Source of the DNA: TMED23 sp913054205
GTDB lineage: Bacteria > Pseudomonadota > Alphaproteobacteria > Rhodospirillales > UBA2165
Assembly: GCA_046582495.1 (NCBI GenBank)
Contig: JAYGEG010000147.1
Span: 1-24,133 of the forward strand
DNA: 24,133 bases
Direction: 5' to 3'
Below the pieces are notes generated by a model that searched no databases, was not told the origin of the DNA, and worked only from the letters and a program-made list of their open reading frames with translations. The position numbers were made by a program, and so were the translations under genes. Of this stretch, positions 1 through 7,288 are shown one piece after another. How positions within the stretch are numbered: the stretch's first letter is position 1; every line of letters starts with the position of its first letter.

Positions 1-201
1 GGCATATTGATCACTTCGGATGCAAAAAAATATGCGTCGAAAATTGGCGGGGTGGTTGTTCTAAAACTGCCGATCGAAGTGGTTATTCTCTATCACTATC
101 TAAATGTAGAACACCGACGCCTTGTTCCAAAGATCGAGAAAATTCTTATTGAATTAAATGATAGCGGCAAAACCAAAGACATTATTAGAGGATCAAATTA
201 G
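1..201 (+). CDS. C-terminal fragment of a probable periplasmic solute-binding protein
   Basis: The reading frame is open from the first base of the window, so this is the 3' end of a gene starting upstream; 66 residues are visible. The tail, with YHYLNVEHRRLVPKIEKIL followed by a short basic end, resembles the last helix of family-3 type extracellular solute-binding domains, where a conserved pattern of the form H..LVPK......K..G precedes the end. An internal TTG at position 7 has no ribosome-binding context and is unlikely to be a start. No signal peptide or ligand site is visible because the N-terminal part is missing. It converges on the minus-strand gene ending at 216. The family assignment is from recall of the C-terminal pattern only and is moderate at best. 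Confidence 0.45.
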   Translation, partial: GILITSDAKKYASKIGGVVVLKLPIEVVILYHYLNVEHRRLVPKIEKILIELNDSGKTKDIIRGSN

Positions 202-215
202 CGCCGTTACAGGCT

Positions 216-950
216 TTAAACTTCAGGCCACAATCTTTCACCGATGCTCGGGCTGCCGGGTGCATGGGCGGTGTATTTGACGACGCGGTTGGTCCACTCA
301 CCGTCGGTAAAAGCTAATATTTCATGGTTCATAAAGTTCGTGTGGTGGGCCTCAGCGTCCACAAACTCGTAGAGCACGACATGTTTCGCCCAGCCCGCCA
401 CCGTCACAAGTTTGCGCGCTGCAATGGCGCCCGGCATGGCCGCAATTGTAGGCAAGCGATATTCCGCGTACCAAGCATTGAGATCAAATTCTTCTTCAAC
501 CGAACGAACGCGGAAATGGCCGAGCTGGATGAACGGGCCCGGTGTCGTCGCCGGGGCGCGGTGGTGAATTTCAGGTCCATCGACACGCGCTTGCTCAGTC
601 GCGACAACAATGCGCGTGCCAATGCGTTTGGCAAACATTTCAGTGGTTTTTGCATCCTCTGCGTCGACGTCTTCAATATTTGGTTTGAAAAATACGTGCG
701 GCGAGCCCGCACCGATGAGCATCGCATAGTCCGAGCCTTGCGGCACTTCGTCGAAATCATCAGACCGCCCAACAAATTTGGAAAGCTTTTGGATGGTCTC
801 ATCCGTTTTAATGATTTTGTAGTTGGCCGCCCATAAGATTCCAGGCCGAGCCATCACGGAGGGCAGATACGCGTCATGAAGCCAATTTAAATAGTCGTCT
901 TTCTCGTCTTCCGGCAAATCGTACCAGACAATGCGCACGCCCTGATCCAT
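216..950 (-). CDS. Tandem dimeric alpha/beta-barrel (EthD/Dabb-like) protein, function unknown
   Basis: A 244-residue soluble protein without signal peptide. It is internally duplicated: W..DAYLPSVMARPGI near residues 23-38 in the N-terminal half is echoed by WYAEYRLPTIAAMPGA near residues 160-175 in the C-terminal half. The pattern of a helix with a conserved Tyr-Leu-Pro and a following Pro-Gly, then strands, is typical of ferredoxin-like dimeric alpha/beta-barrel proteins (EthD, Dabb, ABM), which are often found beside aromatic or steroid catabolic genes. The ATG has AGGA 7 nt upstream. It lies downstream of the aryl-CoA monooxygenase and PEP mutase-like genes, separated by a decayed gene, so a catabolic role is possible but not shown. 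No catalytic residues can be named. Confidence 0.75.
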   Translation of the reverse strand: MDQGVRIVWYDLPEDEKDDYLNWLHDAYLPSVMARPGILWAANYKIIKTDETIQKLSKFVGRSDDFDEVPQGSDYAMLIGAGSPHVFFKPNIEDVDAEDAKTTEMFAKRIGTRIVVATEQARVDGPEIHHRAPATTPGPFIQLGHFRVRSVEEEFDLNAWYAEYRLPTIAAMPGAIAARKLVTVAGWAKHVVLYEFVDAEAHHTNFMNHEILAFTDGEWTNRVVKYTAHAPGSPSIGERLWPEV

Positions 951-1078
951 TCGGTTGTCCTTTCTTGAAAATCACCCAAACTCAGACTGTAGCGAGATTG
1001 CGCTAAAACTACAATTTAGCAAAGGCGCAGCTTCACTGGCGCAAAGCAGAATATGGCTATTGTTTGGAGAGTTCGCTT

Positions 1079-1536
1079 CTAAGACAATTCAAATTGATGA
1101 TTTAAGTCGATTAGGAGCAATGGAAATTTATTCAGAAGTGTTCGGCGTGCGGAACGGACAGACTGCCCCGAAGGCGTGCGTAAACGCAAAACGGAGAGTC
1201 CCAATTCTTCAAAATTTTGGGTTTCCAACACCTGAAAACCTATTTTACGAATTGATTTCACAAATTCCTTCGGTGGATTGACAACCACGACTTCTCTATC
1301 TTCATGTATTCTTTTAGGATCAATACTGCTGAAATCAGCGGGATCGGACTTTTTGTCTGCCAGCCTTTTCAACCGTTTGATGTTAAAACTGCGCTTTTTA
1401 AAAGTGCAACTGAATTCGATTGGGATTTCGAAAAGACGTTTGATTTTCCTTCAAATTCAACGACATAGACGACAGCCCCGCTGCCTAAGACGGCCAGGAA
1501 AAGTCCTACGCCCAACAATACAAACAGTCTATTCAT
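1079..1536 (-). pseudogene. Decayed N-terminal part of a probable S8 (subtilisin-like) serine peptidase
   Basis: Two frames read in succession look like one broken gene. An ATG at 1536 opens a 55-residue frame beginning MNRLFVLLGVGLFLAVL, a signal peptide or anchor, which stops at 1369. The next frame, overlapping by 4 nt, carries EVVVVNPPKEFVKSIRKIG then LSVLRLRTPSGQSV and FPLLLIDLNHQFELS before a stop at 1079. That second part matches my memory of the propeptide region preceding the catalytic domain in a group of alphaproteobacterial S8 peptidases. Nothing resembling the Asp/His/Ser catalytic blocks follows; the frame past the stop is closed again within about 22 codons. The interpretation is a frameshifted, truncated remnant. 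A functional small secreted protein made from the first frame cannot be excluded. Confidence 0.4.
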
Positions 1537-1654
1537 CACTCTTAAATGGGGATGAGTTTCAGTGATTTCAATCGAAATTTATCGAAAATCAACTAAAGGG
1601 ATAATCGCTATTATTACTTCTATCCATACGATTAATTTTAGTCCATTTTGACTT

Positions 1655-2491
1655 TCAGGTGGAAAACAGCTTGTTTAGATCGCCGTGCGGAATGGCTTGG
1701 TCGGAGAAATCGAGCCGGCCGTTTTGTTTAAGTTGCTGCAAGGTATCACGATAATAGCCGAGCGTTGCCCGCGACAGCATGCCGCCGAGTGAAATTCGTT
1801 TAACCCCCAACGCTGCCAATTCATCCACATTCTGAGTACTAAAGCCGGCAACAATGTTCAGAGGGCCCTTAATTTCTCGAACCAAATCAGAGATGTCATT
1901 TGGCACGCCCGGGCCAATAACAAATGCGCTATCAGCACCAGCTTCAAGATAGGCGTTTGCGCGGCGCACCGTTTCGGCCAGCTTCTCTTCTCTCGATAGA
2001 GTTTGTGAAAAATAGACATCGGTTCGGGCATTGATCACAGCTGGTACGCCAGATTGTTCAGCCGCCTCGCGTGCCGCGTGAATGCGTTCCACCGCGAGAT
2101 CAAAATCATAAATAGTGCCAACTGCATGATCGATACCGTCTTCGAGGTTAAGCCCAACCGCCCCCGCCTCAATTGTCACCCGCGTGGTCTCAGCGCAATC
2201 TTCGGGCGCATCACCATAACCCGCTTCCATATCAGCCGTGACCGGCACATCAACGCGCTTAACGATGGCACCAACAACCGCTGCCATCTCATCCCGCGAA
2301 ATCGCTTCGCCATCCGGCAGTCCGAGCGCAAATGCAACGCCCGCGCTCGTCGTCGCAATGGCTGGGAATCCTTCTTCAACTGCGATAATTGCCGTGCCGA
2401 CATCCCAGACATTTGGCAAAACCAACGGCTCATCGCCGTGGTGGAGATTGCGCAAAACTTCGGCCTTTTTTACGAGTGTATCTATTGTCAT
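1655..2491 (-). CDS. Isocitrate lyase/PEP mutase superfamily protein
   Basis: A 278-residue cytosolic TIM-barrel enzyme of the PEP mutase/isocitrate lyase superfamily, which makes or breaks C-C or P-C bonds in small oxo-acids with Mg2+. Seen: LPNVWDVGTA (residues 25-34), the metal-binding VTADMEAGYGD (84-94), LNLEDG (115-120) and INARTDVYF (about 154-162). The KKCGH cysteine loop of true isocitrate lyase is absent, so it is not that enzyme; the exact substrate (2-methylisocitrate, oxaloacetate, phosphonopyruvate or other) cannot be read from sequence. The start overlaps the stop of the upstream monooxygenase fusion by 4 nt (ATGA), implying translational coupling and a shared pathway. A second, more distant paralogue lies at 19194-20073. 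Confidence 0.88.
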   Translation of the reverse strand: MTIDTLVKKAEVLRNLHHGDEPLVLPNVWDVGTAIIAVEEGFPAIATTSAGVAFALGLPDGEAISRDEMAAVVGAIVKRVDVPVTADMEAGYGDAPEDCAETTRVTIEAGAVGLNLEDGIDHAVGTIYDFDLAVERIHAAREAAEQSGVPAVINARTDVYFSQTLSREEKLAETVRRANAYLEAGADSAFVIGPGVPNDISDLVREIKGPLNIVAGFSTQNVDELAALGVKRISLGGMLSRATLGYYRDTLQQLKQNGRLDFSDQAIPHGDLNKLFST

Positions 2492-4851
2492 TCCGCGGCC
2501 TTTCCAACTTCGGCGTGGGATGTTGGTTTATTTGCTTCGAGCAACTCAGCTTGGCGGGCGTTTTCCTGTTCTGCATTACGAAACGCTTGATCCTTGCCGC
2601 GCAGATATTGATCGGGCCAAACTTGTCCTTCCCAGCCGTAATGCGCTGCAGCATGTAGCGTGAAAAACGGATCGCTTAAATGGGGTCGCGCCAACGCCAC
2701 AAGATCGGCCCGACCTGCCGCCAATATCGTATTCACCTGATCTGCCGTTGTGATATTGCCGACGGTGATGGTTGGGATACCTGCTTCCAGGCGAATTTGC
2801 TCGCTGAGATGGGCGAGGAACATGCGGCCATAAATCGGATTCGCATCGGTGGTCGTCTGGCCCGCCGAGACATTGATAATATCGGCGCCACCTTCATAAA
2901 TCAGTTTTGCAATTTCAACCGCCTCATCACCGGAGACGCCTTCTTCTCCGACCCAATCCTCTGCCGATATGCGAACTGAGATCGTTTTGTCATCGGGCCA
3001 CGCTTCTCGAACAGCCGCCAGTACTTCCAGCGGAAAGCGCAGGCGATTTTCAAGGCTGCCACCATAATCGTCTTCGCGGGTATTGCTCACCGGCGAGATA
3101 AAGCTGGAAAGCAGATAGCCATGCGCCGCATGAAGCTCAATCATATCAAACCCAGCTTCCGCCGACATACTGGCCGCACGGGCAAAATCATCCTGCACTT
3201 TGTCCATGTCGGCACGGTCCATTTCTTTAGGTGTCTGGCTATCTGGCGTAAATGGAATGGCGGACGCCGACAGGATCGGCCATGCGCCTTCTTCCAAGGG
3301 TGCGCCGCCATCAATCCAGCTGAGATTGCACGCCCCCTTCCGGCCGGCGTGGGCCAATTGAACGCAGATTTTTGACGGCGAGTTGCCGTGCACAAAATCT
3401 ACGACACGCTTCCAGGCTGGCACATGCTCTGGCTTGTACATGCCCGCGCATTTGAGCGATATGCGGCCTTCTGGCGATACATCCGTCATTTCAGTAAATA
3501 TTAATCCGGCACCACCTTTAGCAAAATTTCCATGGTGGACGAGGTGCCAATCAGTCGGTGTGCCGTCTTCAGCGGAATATTGGCACATCGGCGAGACGAC
3601 GACGCGGTTTTGCAACGTGAGTTTGCCAAGCTGATAGGGGGTGAACATCGGCGGCGGCGGGTTGTTCGTTGGCAGCTCAAACCCTTGCTTCTCGCGCACC
3701 AATTCTGAGAACCACTGATTGACATCGGCACCGTAAGCCGGATCGCGCAAACCCAAATTTTCGTAGGTCACCGCTTTGTTGCGGCTCAAGAAATTAAACG
3801 CGAATTGTTTCGGGCTAAGCTCGTTATAGCGCCTGGCATTTTCATACCATCCGAGGCTCACCATGGCGGTGCGTTGTAGTCGCGCGACCTCATCTTTGCG
3901 TTTTTCTTCGTAAGCCTTTATCGCCGAGGAAATGCTGTCTTCGTTGATACAAGCATCCGATAAGGCAATTGCATCTTCCATCGCGATCTTGGTGCCGGAA
4001 CCGATTGAAAACTGCGCGGTATGGACAGCATCGCCAATCAATACGACGTTTTCATGCGACCAATTTTCCGCCGTCACGACGGGGAAATTTCTCCATATTG
4101 ATTTGTTAGATATCAGCGGATGGCCATCAAGCTCCTCGGCAAATAAGTTTTCGAAATAAGCTATGGTTTCCTCTTCGCTCGCCTGATCGAGCCCAGCTTT
4201 TTTCCAAGTATCTTCGTGGGTTTCCAAAATCCAAGTTGAGCCCGCCTTCCCGACGCCCTGGCCATATTGGTAGGCGTGATTGTAGAACCAACCATGTTCG
4301 TTTTCTTTGAATATGAAAGTAAAAGCATCAAATTTTTGCGTCGTCCCCAGCCAAACAAATTTGGTTCTGCGAAAATCAATATTGGGCTTGAAATGATCTT
4401 TGAGGCTTTCGCGGACAAAGCTGTTAACGCCGTCTGAACCCAACACCAAATCTGCATCGCGAATTTGGTTGAGATCATCTATCGCCGTTTCGAAATTCAT
4501 CTTCACGCCCAACTCGACACAGCGTTTCTGGAAAATCTCCAGAAGTGTCATGCGTGCCATACCGGCAAAGCCGTGGCCGCCCGATCTTATGCGCTCACCG
4601 CGATAGCGAACCTCGATCTCGTTCCAATAGGCAAATTGATTTCTGATTTCCTGATAGGTAACGGCATCCTGCCCCATGAAGTTTTCGAGCGTTTCATCCG
4701 AAAACACCACACCAAAGCCAAATGTGTCATCTGACCTGTTTTGTTCATAGACCGTGATGTCATGGGCTGGGTTGGCAAGCTTCATCAAAATCGAGAAATA
4801 GAGCCCCCCAGGTCCACCGCCAACGATATTAATTTTCAGAGGTTTATCCAT
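2488..4851 (-). CDS. FAD monooxygenase / NADH:flavin oxidoreductase fusion (salicylyl-CoA 5-hydroxylase-like)
   Basis: A 787-residue two-domain flavoenzyme. The N-terminal half (about 1-375) is a class A FAD monooxygenase: INIVGGGPGGLYFSILMK near the start is the dinucleotide fold and VVLIGDAVHTAQFSIGSGT is the second flavin motif. The C-terminal half (about 400-760) is an old-yellow-enzyme barrel: VVSPMCQYSAEDG, QLAHAGRKG, ELHAAHGYLLSSFISP, then NTREDDYGGS and NRLRFPLEV. This architecture is known from 2-aminobenzoyl-CoA monooxygenase/reductase and salicylyl-CoA 5-hydroxylase, which hydroxylate aryl-CoA thioesters. The usual length is about 770-790. The start chosen is the ATG at 4851, because GGAG lies 6 nt upstream; an in-frame TTG at 4863 would include that GGAG in the coding region. 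Coupled to the downstream PEP mutase-like gene. Substrate unknown; no CoA ligase is in the window. Confidence 0.92.
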   Translation of the reverse strand: MDKPLKINIVGGGPGGLYFSILMKLANPAHDITVYEQNRSDDTFGFGVVFSDETLENFMGQDAVTYQEIRNQFAYWNEIEVRYRGERIRSGGHGFAGMARMTLLEIFQKRCVELGVKMNFETAIDDLNQIRDADLVLGSDGVNSFVRESLKDHFKPNIDFRRTKFVWLGTTQKFDAFTFIFKENEHGWFYNHAYQYGQGVGKAGSTWILETHEDTWKKAGLDQASEEETIAYFENLFAEELDGHPLISNKSIWRNFPVVTAENWSHENVVLIGDAVHTAQFSIGSGTKIAMEDAIALSDACINEDSISSAIKAYEEKRKDEVARLQRTAMVSLGWYENARRYNELSPKQFAFNFLSRNKAVTYENLGLRDPAYGADVNQWFSELVREKQGFELPTNNPPPPMFTPYQLGKLTLQNRVVVSPMCQYSAEDGTPTDWHLVHHGNFAKGGAGLIFTEMTDVSPEGRISLKCAGMYKPEHVPAWKRVVDFVHGNSPSKICVQLAHAGRKGACNLSWIDGGAPLEEGAWPILSASAIPFTPDSQTPKEMDRADMDKVQDDFARAASMSAEAGFDMIELHAAHGYLLSSFISPVSNTREDDYGGSLENRLRFPLEVLAAVREAWPDDKTISVRISAEDWVGEEGVSGDEAVEIAKLIYEGGADIINVSAGQTTTDANPIYGRMFLAHLSEQIRLEAGIPTITVGNITTADQVNTILAAGRADLVALARPHLSDPFFTLHAAAHYGWEGQVWPDQYLRGKDQAFRNAEQENARQAELLEANKPTSHAEVGKAAE

Positions 4852-4857
4852 CTGTCG

Positions 4858-4861
4858 CTCC
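4858..4861 (-). promoter_or_regulatory. Shine-Dalgarno GGAG fixing the monooxygenase start
   Basis: On the minus strand GGAG is followed by a 6-nt spacer and ATG at 4851. It favours that ATG over the TTG four codons upstream, within which the motif would otherwise be coding. Confidence 0.6.
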
Positions 4862-4983
4862 AAAATCTTAAATCAGCACTATTTTTCGCTTGAATTGCCG
4901 TTAAATGCTGTGAATTCTGGAGCGAGTCTAACAAATTATTAGCAAAGATCGATCAAAAACTACCAAATTTATCAGGATCAAAC

Positions 4984-5514
4984 ATGTCACAAGATACATT
5001 AGGATGGGAAGAATGGGCGTCGTTTCCAAAACTCGGCGTCCCGGCGATCATCGCCAAAATCGATACCGGCGCGCGCACCTCCGCGCTGCATGCATTTGCC
5101 ATTGAGCCCTTTGGCTCCGAAGCAAAACCATTCGTGCGGTTTGGAATTCATCCGGTACCAGATCGTCCCGACATTGAAATATTCTGCTCAGCCAAACTTG
5201 TAGACCGCCGAGAAATAACCAGTTCCAACGGCGAAAGCGAATTGCGCTATGTGATTGAAACACCGGTTATAATTGGTGATCGCGAATGGCCGATTGAAGT
5301 TACGCTCTCCAATCGGGAGAATTTGCAGTACCGCATGCTGCTTGGTCGGACAGCCATTAAAGAAGACATGATTGTGGATCCAAATCAGTCCTTCCTGCAG
5401 GATGAACTTTCCTATGATCATTACAAAAACCTCAAAAAAACCAAACCTGTTGAGCGCCCTCTCCGTCTCGGCTTGTTGACGCGCGAACCTGAAAACTATT
5501 CGAGCCATCGGTGA
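4984..5514 (+). CDS. ATP-dependent zinc protease family (retropepsin-like) protein, probably a truncated RimK fusion
   Basis: A 176-residue protein. Residues 5-145 match the RimK-associated Zn_protease domain: WEEWASFPKLGVPAIIAKID leading to DTGARTSALHA (Asp27 in the retropepsin-like DTGA motif), then VTLSNRENLQYRMLLGRTA near 105-125. In some relatives this domain is followed by a RimK ATP-grasp glutamate ligase. The end of this ORF, LRLGLLTREPENYSSHR, looks like the first strand and loop of such a ligase domain (usually a pattern like ILSRNP..YSTRRL) and then stops. At the same place an antisense DUF3179 remnant begins, so the ligase part appears to have been deleted. AGGA sits 6 nt before the ATG. 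Expressed divergently from the monooxygenase gene with about 130 bp between. The truncation is an inference; a natural stand-alone protein is the alternative. Confidence 0.85.
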   Translation: MSQDTLGWEEWASFPKLGVPAIIAKIDTGARTSALHAFAIEPFGSEAKPFVRFGIHPVPDRPDIEIFCSAKLVDRREITSSNGESELRYVIETPVIIGDREWPIEVTLSNRENLQYRMLLGRTAIKEDMIVDPNQSFLQDELSYDHYKNLKKTKPVERPLRLGLLTREPENYSSHR

Positions 5515-5668
5515 CAATTTCATCAAAATCTATTGAGGTTTTCTTGAAATTAGTCTCGGGAAACTCTTTGAGCCAAGCAGGATCAGGTGCCACCTGCGCA
5601 ACCGCCGTAAGTGGGACAATGACCGCTAAAAGTGCCAAAAGAACCTTCGTGGACTTAAGTGTCGGACT
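5504..5668 (-). pseudogene. N-terminal remnant of a DUF3179-family secreted protein
   Basis: On the minus strand a frame opens after a stop at 5669-5671 with a signal-peptide-like segment, KVLLALLAVIVPLTAVAQ, followed by AWLKEFPETNFKKTSIDFDE and IVTDG. This resembles the start of mature DUF3179 proteins, which carry a pattern like W...P.TDFS...VDLSEIVSGG. No ATG or credible start is in frame (only TTG at 5638, inside the hydrophobic segment), and after about 5504 the frame simply runs antisense through the zinc-protease gene. About 50 residues of an expected 300 or more remain. It is therefore a fragment, not a gene. The family call is from recall of the motif. Confidence 0.5.
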
Positions 5669-5772
5669 TCAGCGACACGATGGCAAATCACCGCTTATTG
5701 TCTTTTGGTCAAATTTGAGTGATCGCAAACCTAAAATATTGCTATACTCTTCGCCAATACGGAGGATGAGAC

Positions 5773-6483
5773 ATGCATAAAACAGATTTACCCCAATATG
5801 CGATTGATGGAGCGATACGTCGACGCGGAAAACTTCACCTGTTCGAAGAGATCGAACCGACAAAGTCTGTTTTGGTGGTGATCGATATGCAAAATGCTTT
5901 TTTGCAGGAAGGCTCGCCCGCCGAAGTGCCAGTTGCGCGCGAAATTGTTCCCAACATAAACACGCTTGCCGCGGCTTTTCGCAGCAGTGGCGGCAGAGTT
6001 GCCTGGGTACAAATGACCCAGTCCGAGGACAGCCTCGTTGATTGGTCGGTATTTTATACCGGCGTCAACAATCCCGATCGCGCCGGCCGTATGATCGGCG
6101 TGTTAAACGAAGGCAGCGATGGCCACACCCTTTGGCCTGAACTTGAGGTTCAGGACGACGATCTGATTGTTCTCAAAGATCGTTATAGTGCTTTTCTCCC
6201 AGGGGCATCTGACTTGGCGGAAATACTGGAGCATCACGGTTTGGATACCGTTGTCATCACGGGTACATTAACAAACGTATGCTCAGAATCTTCGGCCCGC
6301 GATGCGATGATGCGCAATTTTAAAACAATTATGATTTCGGACGCCAATGCTGCGCCCACAGATGAAGAACATATCGCGTCACTCGCCAGCATCCTTCAAG
6401 TTTTTGGCGACGTCTACGACACACAGGAAATGGTCGCTCTGCTAGAAAGTGGTGCCGAAAATAAAACGGTGGCAGCGGAATAA
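5773..6483 (+). CDS. Isochorismatase-family cysteine hydrolase
   Basis: A 236-residue soluble alpha/beta hydrolase of the isochorismatase-like fold, which cleaves C-N amide or vinyl ether bonds with a Cys nucleophile. The triad is visible: Asp38 in VVIDMQNAF, Lys135 in VLKDRYSAF and Cys170 in ITGTLTNVCSES, with the usual preceding non-proline peptide region GTLTN. The length is typical of RutB-like ureidoacrylate or N-carbamoyl amidases rather than the shorter nicotinamidases, but the substrate is not deducible. GGAGGA lies 6 nt upstream of the ATG. Followed after 39 bp by a small ORF in the same direction. The neighbouring FAH and cupin genes converge from the other side. Confidence 0.9.
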   Translation: MHKTDLPQYAIDGAIRRRGKLHLFEEIEPTKSVLVVIDMQNAFLQEGSPAEVPVAREIVPNINTLAAAFRSSGGRVAWVQMTQSEDSLVDWSVFYTGVNNPDRAGRMIGVLNEGSDGHTLWPELEVQDDDLIVLKDRYSAFLPGASDLAEILEHHGLDTVVITGTLTNVCSESSARDAMMRNFKTIMISDANAAPTDEEHIASLASILQVFGDVYDTQEMVALLESGAENKTVAAE

Positions 6484-6522
6484 TATGCACACAAAGACCC
6501 AGACAACAATAAAGTGGAGCTG

Positions 6523-6720
6523 ATGATCGACAATTTCGAAACTCAACAGGAGCTCGTCGATTTTTTTGATGGCGGTGCCTATGAGGAAAACTTTATGGGT
6601 ATTATTTTCGATCCGGAAGAAATGATCGAAACATTTGAAGCCGGTGTGCCGGTGAAGGAAATCACCAAACGCCCACCCTTGCCCGACGGCATGACACCTT
6701 GGGATATGCTCAGGAACTAG
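6523..6720 (+). CDS. Small acidic hypothetical protein (65 aa)
   Basis: The ORF begins MIDNFETQQELVDFFDGGAY and ends PPLPDGMTPWDMLRN. It is acidic, without membrane segment or signal peptide, and I do not recognise the family. The support is composition: natural-looking amino acid use, a proline-rich ordered C-terminal end, and GGAG just upstream of the ATG at 6523 (spacer only 3 nt, which is short). A GTG at 6514 is an alternative start without a good Shine-Dalgarno. It follows the isochorismatase gene by 39 bp on the same strand, so co-transcription is likely. Its last 11 bases overlap the 3' end of the convergent cupin gene. Confidence 0.55.
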   Translation: MIDNFETQQELVDFFDGGAYEENFMGIIFDPEEMIETFEAGVPVKEITKRPPLPDGMTPWDMLRN

Positions 6721-7252
6721 CAGTAGAATGGAGATGTCCATCTCGATTCTCGAATAATTGATCATCGGCGTAGCCCATTGTTTCCGGCCGGCCCTTGCCG
6801 AGCATGACCTGAAAATAAACCGGCTCCAAACTATCATTTATGTAACCGTGGATAACGCCGGGTGGGCAGGAAACGCATTCCCAAGGACCAAGCGTGCGGT
6901 GAATTTGCCGCCCCGTGCCGTCCTCTTCGAAAAAAACCTTCAAATGCCCTTTGAGGACAAAAAACACTTCCTCAACTTCATGGGTGTGCGCGGCATTTCC
7001 TTCGCCGGGATTGACGAACATTATGCTGAGCGTAAAGGCACCGCCTTTGATAACGTCTGGATCATCATGTTTTCCTGACCCACCGCCACCGATAAAACGA
7101 TGTTGCGCCCGACGGAAACCGTCGATTTTAGCGTCTTCAAAGGCTTCCCAGTCAGCTTCGATATCGCCAAATCTTCTGACATATTTTTGTGCGATCTCAT
7201 CAATTGGCGTATCTTGTAATTCAGGGGATCTTGGATGCCTGGCTGTCGTCAT
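6710..7252 (-). CDS. Cupin-domain protein
   Basis: A 180-residue protein with a single double-stranded beta-helix. Cupin motif 1 is GEGNAAHTHEVEEVFFVLKG (about residues 83-102), giving the His-X-His and Glu metal ligands; motif 2 is in CVSCPPGVIHGYIND with the third His. An N-terminal helical stretch of about 50 residues precedes the barrel. Such proteins bind Fe, Mn or Zn and act as dioxygenases, isomerases or sugar/acid-binding proteins; the role cannot be fixed here. AGGAGA lies upstream of the ATG. It is the last gene of a run NTF2-like, FAH-family, cupin, with 36 bp to the FAH gene, which suggests a shared catabolic pathway for a small aromatic or oxo-acid. Confidence 0.87.
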   Translation of the reverse strand: MTTARHPRSPELQDTPIDEIAQKYVRRFGDIEADWEAFEDAKIDGFRRAQHRFIGGGGSGKHDDPDVIKGGAFTLSIMFVNPGEGNAAHTHEVEEVFFVLKGHLKVFFEEDGTGRQIHRTLGPWECVSCPPGVIHGYINDSLEPVYFQVMLGKGRPETMGYADDQLFENRDGHLHSTASS

Positions 7253-7288
7253 AACGTAGTCTCTCCTGTTTTTTTAGACCGGTAAATT

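Noticed and set aside
324..836. 170-residue plus-strand ORF opposite the alpha/beta-barrel gene.
   Set aside because: Antisense shadow of a well-supported gene, with Arg/His-rich composition and no conserved motif.
955..1565. Plus-strand ORFs of 108 and 95 residues.
   Set aside because: They lie opposite the peptidase remnant, lack a good Shine-Dalgarno, and show no family signature.
5715..5748. TTGAGT and TATACT as a sigma-70 promoter for the isochorismatase gene.
   Set aside because: The spacing is 22 bp, too long, and no better -35 lies at 16-18 bp.
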